Source: Prochlorococcus sp. AG-679-K21
Lineage (GTDB): Bacteria; Cyanobacteriota; Cyanobacteriia; PCC-6307; Cyanobiaceae
Length of the DNA stretch: 33,605 nt
Reading direction: 5' to 3'
Assembly (NCBI GenBank): GCA_003208885.1
Contig: QCUP01000007.1
Coordinates: 1-33,605 of the forward strand
A model generated the notes under the pieces. It saw only the letters and a list, made by a program, of their open reading frames with translations. It made no database searches and was not told the origin of the DNA. Numbering within the stretch: position 1 is the first letter of the stretch; the number at the start of each line of letters is the position of its first letter. A program made the position numbers and the translations under genes. This document shows positions 25,661 through 32,541 of the stretch, in pieces.

Positions 25661-27100
25661 TTATTTAACTTGAGAAGCTGCCTGTTTATATGCAACCTCA
25701 ACTACTTCACTAAGAGTAGGGTGAGTATGTACCTCAGTAGATAGTTGCATTACATTTTGGTTTCTAGAGATTGCATTTGCAATTTCTTGAATCAAATCAG
25801 CTGCATGCATCCCAAAGATATGAGCACCTAATACTTTTCCACTGTCTTTATTGAAAAGTAACTTAAGAATTCCATCGCTTTCTAATTCTGCTAATGCCTT
25901 GGAATTAGCTTTAAAATAGCTCTTCACAACTCCTAAAGTAAAACCCTCTTTGGTAGCTATTTCTTTAGCATCAGTTTCAGATAAGCCTACTGAACTTATT
26001 TCAGGATGAGTGAATGTTGCAGCTGGTATACTCCTATAATTGATTTCGATATTCTCACCACATATATTTTCAACAGCAATTGTTCCTTGAGCTGCTGCTG
26101 TATGGGCAAGCATAAGTTTGCCAGTAACATCACCAACGGCCCAAATATTAGGTATTATTTTTTCACCATTTAAAACTCTCATTTGATCATCAATAGGAAT
26201 GTAACCTTTTATAGTTTCTATACCAACTGAATCAAGATTAAGATTTTTACTATTAGGACTCCTCCCAGTAGCCACAAGAACGCCATCAACTTCTAAATTT
26301 TCTACAATTTCTTTTGATTTTGCATCCGTTAGCTCTATCTTTACAGGGCATCCAGGGGTGATCTTAGTCGCAAACACATTAGATTTTGTATCAATATCTC
26401 TTGATTGAATAAGATTTTTCTTGGCTATTTTTGTAATATCCGGATCAAAGGTGGGCATTATATTTTCCAAAGCCTCAATCATGGTCACTTCGCAACCTAG
26501 AGCGGTATATACATCAGCGAATTCTAAACCTATATATCCACTTCCAATAATGGCTATCCATCTCGGTAGCCACTCAAGTTTTACTGCTTCATCACTTGTG
26601 AAAACTGTTCTATTGTCTAAAGTTATTCCGGGAGGCACAAAGGGAGAAGAACCTGTCGCAAGAACTGTATTTTTACATGTAAAGATCCTATCAATTCCAT
26701 TGTTGTCTCTTACTCCTACTTTCTGATTACCTTCAAGTCTTCCAAATCCTAAAATAATTTCAACTCCACTTCTTTTGAGAGTTTTTGTTAAATTTTCTCT
26801 AACATTTGATACTAAATTATTGGCGTGATCAGCAATTTTTGATCTTTCGAATCTAACAGGGGAAGCATGAATACCAAACTTTGCTAAATGTTCGTAATTG
26901 GCTATTTCTCTAACTTTTCCACTTGCTGCCAAAAGAGCTTTTGAAGGTACGCATCCTTTATTTACGCAAGTACCTCCCATATCTCCTGACTCTATGATGG
27001 CAACTTTAAGACCTTTTTCCGCAGCATGTTTGGCGGCATCAAATCCTCCATATCCTGCACCAATTACTATCAAATCAAAGTCAAAATTTGTATCAGTCAC
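25661..27100 (-). CDS. lpd: Dihydrolipoyl dehydrogenase (E3)
   Basis: E3 reoxidises lipoamide in the pyruvate dehydrogenase and glycine cleavage complexes. The 479-residue flavoprotein has FAD motif GAGYGGFDAA (14-23), redox-active C45 and C50 in GGTCVNKGCVPSK, NAD motif AIIGSGYIGLEFA, a second FAD contact IWAVGDV, and the C-terminal HTHPTLSE with the catalytic His-Glu pair. The length is normal. The start is GTG at 27100, overlapping the upstream methyltransferase stop as GTGA, so the two are translationally coupled. It probably serves with pdhA, which lies 9 kb away. Confidence 0.95.
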   Translation of the reverse strand: MTDTNFDFDLIVIGAGYGGFDAAKHAAEKGLKVAIIESGDMGGTCVNKGCVPSKALLAASGKVREIANYEHLAKFGIHASPVRFERSKIADHANNLVSNVRENLTKTLKRSGVEIILGFGRLEGNQKVGVRDNNGIDRIFTCKNTVLATGSSPFVPPGITLDNRTVFTSDEAVKLEWLPRWIAIIGSGYIGLEFADVYTALGCEVTMIEALENIMPTFDPDITKIAKKNLIQSRDIDTKSNVFATKITPGCPVKIELTDAKSKEIVENLEVDGVLVATGRSPNSKNLNLDSVGIETIKGYIPIDDQMRVLNGEKIIPNIWAVGDVTGKLMLAHTAAAQGTIAVENICGENIEINYRSIPAATFTHPEISSVGLSETDAKEIATKEGFTLGVVKSYFKANSKALAELESDGILKLLFNKDSGKVLGAHIFGMHAADLIQEIANAISRNQNVMQLSTEVHTHPTLSEVVEVAYKQAASQVK

Positions 27101-27963
27101 TTTTGTATTCTTGAAGTAGAAGTATATGTGACTCTTTTTCGTTCAAGTAATAATGGAACTGCAACACAAGCCACATTCAATGATTCTACAAGCTCACTAT
27201 GCGGAATAGTAATTGTTTCATTAAAAGCTTCTTGAATTCTTTTATGAATACCATTACCTTCATTACCCAATATAAGTGCGGTTGGTTTAGACCAATCAAT
27301 TTCCCAATATGGTTTTTGAGGTTTATTAAGATTTTTATTATGGCTACTTGTAGAAATTATTTGAAACCCGTTCTTTGAAAATTGATCTAAGGATGACAAT
27401 AAAGAATTAATTATTTCTTCTTCACCTCCATCAAATCTTTTAAATGGGAGATGAAAAACAGCTCCACTAGATGCTCGTAATACCTTTTGACCTAAGGGGT
27501 GCGCTCCCCCTGCTAATAATATCTTGTTAACACCAGCAGCTAAAGCTGTTCTAAAAAGGTTCCCCATATTCCCAGGGTCTTGAATCCTATCAAGGACAAG
27601 AATAAAGTCATCTTTAATATTATTAAAGTCAAAATTAGGTATTGATGAAATCTCTACCAAGGCGGCTACTCCATCAGGATTTTTTGTAGATACTGCTGAA
27701 GCTAAAACTTCCTCTGATACGACAATTATTAATGATTGATCAATCTTTTGATAAAGATCCTCATTTTTATCAAGCCATTTTTCAGTAGTTAAAATTTTTG
27801 AAGGATGATTGCCAGACTTCAGCATTTCTTCAATCAAATGAGTCCCTTCAATGCAAAAATAATCTTTATCTTTTGTATTAGATCCTTTTTTAAACGATCT
27901 AAATATTTTAACTAAAGCATTACTTTTACTAGTTATTTTTGGAAAAAATTTTTCTATAGTAAT
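27097..27963 (-). CDS. SpoU/TrmH-type 2'-O-ribose RNA methyltransferase, non-canonical start
   Basis: This SPOUT-class methyltransferase has motif 1 LVLDRIQDPGNMGNLFRTA, motif 2 ALILGNEGNGI and motif 3 IPHSELVESLNVACVAV. The first canonical start in frame is TTG at 27837 (246 residues), but the conserved substrate-binding N-terminus lies upstream: KITSKSNALVKIFRSF, then DYFCIEGTHLIEEML. That region is open back to a TAA at 27964-27966 and has no ATG, GTG or TTG. ATT at 27963 (288 residues) or ATA at 27936 (279 residues) are the possible starts. The rRNA or tRNA target cannot be told. It couples to lpd by a 4-base overlap. Confidence 0.8.
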   Translation of the reverse strand: MTIEKFFPKITSKSNALVKIFRSFKKGSNTKDKDYFCIEGTHLIEEMLKSGNHPSKILTTEKWLDKNEDLYQKIDQSLIIVVSEEVLASAVSTKNPDGVAALVEISSIPNFDFNNIKDDFILVLDRIQDPGNMGNLFRTALAAGVNKILLAGGAHPLGQKVLRASSGAVFHLPFKRFDGGEEEIINSLLSSLDQFSKNGFQIISTSSHNKNLNKPQKPYWEIDWSKPTALILGNEGNGIHKRIQEAFNETITIPHSELVESLNVACVAVPLLLERKRVTYTSTSRIQK

Positions 27964-28148
27964 TTAAATAAATTTTATTTTAAATACATTTTAGTTACTT
28001 AAATATTTTGATCAATTATCTTTTTTTAAATCTTAATTCTTAACCATTTAAATTTACACCCTTTAGTATTAATTAATATTCATCGCGTTACACAGGGTGG
28101 ACTTACTATATTTAGTTTGTCATTATTAGACCAATAAAAAAATTCTTA

Positions 28149-29522
28149 ATGGTTTGCGTAAGCAACAATAAGTCATATCTTAAATCCCAACATTTAAAGA
28201 TTATTGGCCAAAAAACCTTAAGAGGAAAGGTAAAAATAAGTGGTGCAAAGAATTCTGCATTAGTATTACTTGCGGCATCATTACTAACTGACGAAAAAAT
28301 CATATTAGATAATGTTCCTCTTCTGACTGATATTGAGAAAATGGGAAATATACTTAAGAATTTAGGAATTAAATTACATAATAAAGATCATCAATTAATA
28401 ATTGATTCAAAGAATATATCCATACAAGAACTTCCATATGAACTTGTAAATGGATTAAGAGCTAGTTTCTTTTGTATTGGAGCATTATTAACAAGATTTG
28501 GGGAGGCATCAATACCTTTACCTGGTGGGTGCAATATTGGTGAAAGACCTATCAACGAGCATATAAACGGGCTAAGGGCACTAGGTGCAGAAATTATCAT
28601 TGACAAAGATGTCGTAAAGGCAAAAATAGTCAAGAAGAAAAGTAAACTATTTGGTGCAAATATTAGATTAAATTGTCCAAGTGTTGGGGCTACTGAAACG
28701 TTAATAATGGCTGCATCCTTAGCAGAAGGCAGAACTGTTATAGAAAATGCAGCAAGGGAACCTGAAATTCAAGATTTATGTCATATGTTAAATAAAATGG
28801 GAGCAAAAATTTATGACTCTGGTAAAGAAAAAATAATTATTGATGGAGTACAAAAACTTCATGGCTGTACTCATAAAGTAATCCCAGATAGAATTGAAGC
28901 AGGAACTTTTTTAATAGCTGCTGCTGCAACTTCATCTTCAATCACAGTTTCTCCAGTAATTCCAAATCACTTAGAGGCAGTATTAAATAAGCTAGAAGAA
29001 AGTGGCAGTAAAATAATTAAAAAAGGAAATTCGATTTCAATAAAAGGTAAAAAGATTAAAGCAGTTGATATAAAAACCTCTCCATTTCCAGGATTCCCTA
29101 CGGACTTACAAGCTCCATTTATGGCTTTAATGACTATTGCAAAAGGGAGATCTAAGATCACTGAAACAATTTTTGAAAATAGAATGAATCATGTTGAGCT
29201 TTTAAATCAAATGGGGAGTTCCATAACATTAAAAGATAATATAGCTTACATAAATGGAGTTAAAAAATTAAGAGGAAGGACATTAGTTGGATTAGATTTG
29301 AGATCTTCAGCTGCTCTTATAATTGCTGCTTTGACCTCTAACAATGTTAGTTATATATATGGTCTTGAACATTTAGATAGAGGTTACGAAAATTTTGAAT
29401 TAAAACTATCAAATTTAGGTATTCAAATCAAAAGACAAACAACAAAAGGTATGATTAGCAAAAATAATTACGATAGTTCTAATTTAAAGAAAAAAGATGT
29501 ATCAACAATAAAAGCTGCTTGA
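28149..29522 (+). CDS. murA: UDP-N-acetylglucosamine 1-carboxyvinyltransferase
   Basis: MurA makes the first committed peptidoglycan precursor. It has 457 residues. SGAKNSAL holds the K34-N35 substrate residues, and the catalytic Cys128 is in PLPGGCNIGERP. RIEAGTFLIAAAAT, FPGFPTDLQAPFMAL, ENRMNHV and GLDLRSSAALIIAAL are also present. The protein is about 35 residues longer than the E. coli enzyme; the excess is a short N-terminal lead and a polar tail of about 30 residues (QTTKGMISKNNYDSSNLKKK). The start is ATG at 28149. The 185-base gap upstream shows no convincing promoter or gene. Confidence 0.96.
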   Translation: MVCVSNNKSYLKSQHLKIIGQKTLRGKVKISGAKNSALVLLAASLLTDEKIILDNVPLLTDIEKMGNILKNLGIKLHNKDHQLIIDSKNISIQELPYELVNGLRASFFCIGALLTRFGEASIPLPGGCNIGERPINEHINGLRALGAEIIIDKDVVKAKIVKKKSKLFGANIRLNCPSVGATETLIMAASLAEGRTVIENAAREPEIQDLCHMLNKMGAKIYDSGKEKIIIDGVQKLHGCTHKVIPDRIEAGTFLIAAAATSSSITVSPVIPNHLEAVLNKLEESGSKIIKKGNSISIKGKKIKAVDIKTSPFPGFPTDLQAPFMALMTIAKGRSKITETIFENRMNHVELLNQMGSSITLKDNIAYINGVKKLRGRTLVGLDLRSSAALIIAALTSNNVSYIYGLEHLDRGYENFELKLSNLGIQIKRQTTKGMISKNNYDSSNLKKKDVSTIKAA

Positions 29523-29527
29523 TATTT

Positions 29528-29638
29528 TTATACGTAAGCTACGTTAGCAAGGGAAACACAACCAATAAAAAGAAATGATAAAACCAAGAAACGTACAGAC
29601 CAATATTCATTTAATCCCTTAATTTTTAAATTCTTCAT
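29528..29638 (-). CDS. Tiny predicted single-pass membrane protein (36 aa)
   Basis: ATG at 29638 to TAA at 29528-29530 gives a 36-residue protein that starts MKNLKIKGLNEYWSVRFLVL and continues as one hydrophobic helix with a short tail (ending VAYV). It is sized like the single-helix subunits of photosystems, cytochrome b6f or NDH-1, but I cannot match it to a named one. The start overlaps the stop of the preceding ORF as ATGA, a coupling pattern seen in real operons. It ends 5 bases from the convergent murA. Confidence 0.5.
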   Translation of the reverse strand: MKNLKIKGLNEYWSVRFLVLSFLFIGCVSLANVAYV

Positions 29639-29754
29639 ACCCAAGTGCCACTGTTGGAACTGAAAGCAGTGAAAATAGCTACCGCAATAAATAAATACGG
29701 GGCTAACTTAAATGATAATTTTTGAGTATTATTTTTTGTTTTAATACCAGACAT
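29635..29754 (-). CDS. Tiny predicted single-pass membrane protein (39 aa)
   Basis: ATG at 29754 to TGA at 29635-29637 gives 39 residues: a polar N-terminus of about 16 (MSGIKTKNNTQKLSF), then one hydrophobic helix (LAPYLFIAVAIFTAF) and a short polar end (SSNSGTWV). I do not recognise the family. A plausible promoter lies 24 bases upstream. The next small ORF overlaps its stop by 4 bases. Polar lead, membrane helix and coupled partner together suggest a real gene. Confidence 0.5.
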   Translation of the reverse strand: MSGIKTKNNTQKLSFKLAPYLFIAVAIFTAFSSNSGTWV

Positions 29755-29777
29755 AAATTTTTATTTCATTACTAACA

Positions 29778-29805
29778 AATATAACACAATATTACTATCT
29801 GTGAA
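29778..29805 (-). promoter_or_regulatory. Candidate sigma-70 promoter for the tiny membrane ORFs
   Basis: On the minus strand TTCACA (29805-29800) and TATATT (29783-29778) are separated by 16 bases, in a -35/-10 arrangement. The -10 element ends 23 bases before the ATG at 29754. In such AT-rich DNA a TATATT alone is weak evidence. Confidence 0.35.
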
Positions 29806-29832
29806 GCCTGATCTGTAAAACTAACCTTCAGA

Positions 29833-29848
29833 ACTCTAAAATGCGGCA
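29833..29848 (+). repeat. Partial copy of the tRNA-Leu anticodon region
   Basis: ACTCTAAAATGCGGCA here matches ACTCAAAATGCGGCA of the tRNA-Leu anticodon arm (30065-30079) with one extra T. Eleven bases (AAAATGCGGCA) are identical without a gap. It lies about 190 bases upstream of the tRNA in a gene-poor stretch (29755-30033) where I see no other gene. Confidence 0.5.
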
Positions 29849-30033
29849 TTAATGTACCAAAAGTGTAACTTAAAATTAAATTTTCAGCCCAAGTCCTAAT
29901 CTAATGTGTTTAATTTAAGATTTGTTTTTATTCTTATTTTTTTTTATAAATCTCATTTCTATGAAATAGAAAAAGTAGTCAATGCATGAATTATTGTTAT
30001 AGTTAGATAAGTTAATTATTTGTGAAGAGCCTT

Positions 30034-30115
30034 GGGAGCGTGGTGGAATTGGTAGACGCACCGCACTCAAAATGCGGCACCTTCGGGTATGTCGGTTCAA
30101 GTCCGACCGCTCCCA
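30034..30115 (+). tRNA. tRNA-Leu (anticodon CAA)
   Basis: This is an 82-base class II tRNA. The acceptor stem GGGAGCG (30034-30040) pairs with CGCTCCC (30108-30114), with A as discriminator. The anticodon stem CCGCA/TGCGG encloses loop CTCAAAA, giving anticodon CAA, which reads UUG. A long variable arm (CACCTTCGGGTATG) and the T-arm GTCGGTTCAAGTCCGAC are present. CCA is not encoded. It ends six bases before the argD start. Confidence 0.95.
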
Positions 30116-30120
30116 CTTTA

Positions 30121-31296
30121 ATGAATACTTATACTAGATATAATATATCTTTCAAGAAAGGTAATGGATGTTGGTTATGGGATGATAAAGGGAAAAAATA
30201 TCTTGATGCTGTGGCTGGTATAGCAACATGTAGTCTGGGGCATAGCAATAGAATCTTAAGAAAAAAGTTATCCGCACAATTAAAAAAAGTTCAGCACATA
30301 TCAAATCTTTATAAAATTGAAGAGCAAGAAGAATTAAGCAAATATTTAACCAAACTTAGTTGTGCTGAAAGTGTTTTTTTCTGTAATAGTGGTGCCGAGG
30401 CGAATGAATCAGCTATTAAATTAATCAAAAAATACGGTAATACAGTTCATAAAGGTAAAGAATCTTTTATTCTTGCTGCTGAATCTAGCTTTCATGGTAG
30501 AACACTCGCAACTTTAAGTGCTACTGGTCAGCCTAAGTACCAAAAGGGTTTTGAACCAATGGTTAAAGGTTTTAAGTTTTTCAAATATAACGATATTGCA
30601 TCTGTAAAAAAAATATTTGAAGAATTAAAAGAAAACAACCAAAAAGCTTCCGGAATTTTAGTTGAACCTATTCAAGGAGAAGGAGGTGTAATACCTGGAG
30701 ATAAAAATTTTTTTAAAGAATTAAGAGAAATTTGTAATCAAAACAATTCTCTTTTAATTCTTGATGAAGTTCAGAGTGGAGTAGGAAGAACAGGAAAAAT
30801 GTGGGGATATGAGAATCTAGAAATCGAACCTGATGGATTCACATTAGCTAAAGGATTAGGCGGAGGGCATGCGATTGGTGCTTTATTGGTACAAAAAAAA
30901 GCGAACATTTTTTCTCCTGGAGATCACGCAAGTACTTTTGGTGGCAATCCCTTTGCTTGTAGAGCTGCCATAACAGTTTTAGAAGAAATCAAAAGACTTA
31001 AAATTCTTAAAAACGTTTTCGAAAGAGGTAATCAATTAAATGAGGGTTTTACTAAAATTTCAGCGAAATTCCCTAATATTGTTAGTGATATAAGAGGACT
31101 AGGATTGATACAAGGTCTTGTTATAAATGATCACTGCGCAGATGCAAAAACAATCACATTAAAAGCTTTTGACAAAGGGTTACTTTTAGTACCGGCCGGA
31201 GGAAACGTGGTTCGGTTTGTACCTCCATTGATAATTTCGAGAAATGAGATTAATATTCTTTTAAAAAAGTTAGATTTAATTTTCGAAGAGATGTAA
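30121..31296 (+). CDS. argD: Acetylornithine aminotransferase
   Basis: ArgD is a PLP enzyme that converts N-acetylglutamate semialdehyde to N-acetylornithine in arginine synthesis. It has 391 residues. DAVAGIATCSLGHSN near the N-terminus, FFCNSGAEANESAIKL, FHGRTLATLSATGQ, LILDEVQSGVGRTG and the PLP lysine in FTLAKGLGGGHAIGA mark class III aminotransferases. The start is ATG at 30121. The open frame extends upstream through the tRNA gene, but those 33 codons are tRNA sequence and not protein. The tRNA and argD may share a transcript, since only 5 bases separate them. Confidence 0.93.
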   Translation: MNTYTRYNISFKKGNGCWLWDDKGKKYLDAVAGIATCSLGHSNRILRKKLSAQLKKVQHISNLYKIEEQEELSKYLTKLSCAESVFFCNSGAEANESAIKLIKKYGNTVHKGKESFILAAESSFHGRTLATLSATGQPKYQKGFEPMVKGFKFFKYNDIASVKKIFEELKENNQKASGILVEPIQGEGGVIPGDKNFFKELREICNQNNSLLILDEVQSGVGRTGKMWGYENLEIEPDGFTLAKGLGGGHAIGALLVQKKANIFSPGDHASTFGGNPFACRAAITVLEEIKRLKILKNVFERGNQLNEGFTKISAKFPNIVSDIRGLGLIQGLVINDHCADAKTITLKAFDKGLLLVPAGGNVVRFVPPLIISRNEINILLKKLDLIFEEM

Positions 31297-31308
31297 ATTC
31301 TATTAATT

Positions 31309-32541
31309 TTGATTAATGTAAACATTGAGTATTTTGATTTACTCTCGCCCAAATTAGAAAGGGAAAATATTCAATTAGGATTATCAAGAATAAAAAATGC
31401 TTTAAGAGATTTAGATAACCCATGCAGTACTATACCTGCTATTCAAATTGTAGGAACAAATGGTAAAGGTTCGATTACCGCCTTCATAGAAAACATTCTT
31501 TATACAGATAAAAAGAATATTGGAGTTACTACTTCTCCTCACCTTTATGATATTTGTGAAAGGATTAGAGTAAATAAAGAAGAGATTAGTAAGGAAGAAT
31601 TTGAAAGACTATTTAAGAAAATAAAAAATAATCTTTCAACCCATCAATTATCTCCTTTTGAACAAATAATTTGTTGTGCACTAAATTTTTTTGATTCTAA
31701 AAAAGTAGATTTATTAATTCTTGAAGCTGGTTTAGGTGGACGATTAGACGCTACTACAGCACATCCTTTAAGACCAATAATTGCTATTGGAAATATAGGT
31801 TTAGACCATAAAGAGTATCTTGGAGACTCAATTGAAAAAATTGCAAAAGAAAAAGTAGCTGTAATTGAAAAAAATGCATTTGTTATTTCTTGTCGTCAAG
31901 AAGCTGAAGTTGAGAAAATAATTAACGCAAGAGTCCAACAGGTAGGTGCAAAAATTATATGGAAAGAATCTCTATCTAATGATTATGAAATTGGTTTAAA
32001 AGGAAATTTTCAAAAACAAAATGCAGCTGTTGCTATTGGAGTAATTGAAGAACTAATTAATTTTGGCTTTAAGGTTAAAGATTGCTCCATTAAAGAAGGA
32101 CTTAAGAATGCAAAATGGAGCGGGAGGTTAGAAATAATTAACTGTTTTAATAAAGAAATTCTTGTTGATTCTGCACATAATTACTCTGCGGCAAAAGCCC
32201 TTTCAGAGGAAAGGGAAACTTGGAACAATAATAAGGAAGGCATTTACTGGATTTTAGGAGTCCAAATAAACAAAGATATTGCCTCAATGATAAAAATTCT
32301 TATTAAAGAAAATGATCATATACTTTTAGTCCCAGTTCCTAATCAAGCAAGTTGGACTTTAAAAGATCTTTCTTGTATTAATGAGCTAAATTATTTAAAA
32401 ATAAATGAGTTTGAAAAAGTTGATCTTGCTTTTAAATATCTTTTGGGGCTTAAAAAATGGCCAAAATGTAATCCTGTGATTACAGGCTCAATATTTTTAG
32501 TTGCTGAGTTTATTAAATTTGCAAATAATCAAAAGTTTTAA
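31309..32541 (+). CDS. folC: Bifunctional dihydrofolate / folylpolyglutamate synthase
   Basis: FolC ligates glutamate to dihydropteroate and to folates. The 410-residue Mur-ligase-like enzyme has the P-loop GTNGKGSIT (49-57), SPHLYDICERIRVN, LILEAGLGGRLDATT, IGLDHKEYLGDSIEKIAKEK and, in the C-terminal domain, WSGRLEII and LVDSAHNYSAA. The start is TTG at 31309: it is the only canonical start between a TAA at 31294 and the conserved YFDLLSPKLE opening. It follows argD after 12 bases. The 3' end overlaps the next, convergent gene by 4 bases. Confidence 0.93.
   Translation: MINVNIEYFDLLSPKLERENIQLGLSRIKNALRDLDNPCSTIPAIQIVGTNGKGSITAFIENILYTDKKNIGVTTSPHLYDICERIRVNKEEISKEEFERLFKKIKNNLSTHQLSPFEQIICCALNFFDSKKVDLLILEAGLGGRLDATTAHPLRPIIAIGNIGLDHKEYLGDSIEKIAKEKVAVIEKNAFVISCRQEAEVEKIINARVQQVGAKIIWKESLSNDYEIGLKGNFQKQNAAVAIGVIEELINFGFKVKDCSIKEGLKNAKWSGRLEIINCFNKEILVDSAHNYSAAKALSEERETWNNNKEGIYWILGVQINKDIASMIKILIKENDHILLVPVPNQASWTLKDLSCINELNYLKINEFEKVDLAFKYLLGLKKWPKCNPVITGSIFLVAEFIKFANNQKF

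Noticed and set aside
27965-28148. Search for a small RNA or leader upstream of murA
   Set aside because: The stretch is AT-rich with no stable hairpin, T-run or well-spaced -35/-10 pair that I could defend.
29528-29550. Possible terminator hairpin (ACGTA-GCT-TACGT) at the end of the 36-residue ORF
   Set aside because: The stem is only 5 AT-rich base pairs and lies within the coding end; the following tract is not a clean T-run.
30022-30120. Upstream extension of argD by 33 codons starting MKSLGSVVELVDAPH
   Set aside because: These codons lie on the tRNA-Leu gene and the typical 'ELVDAPHSKCGTFGYVGSSPTAP' string is a tRNA translation artefact. ATG at 30121 gives a normal ArgD.
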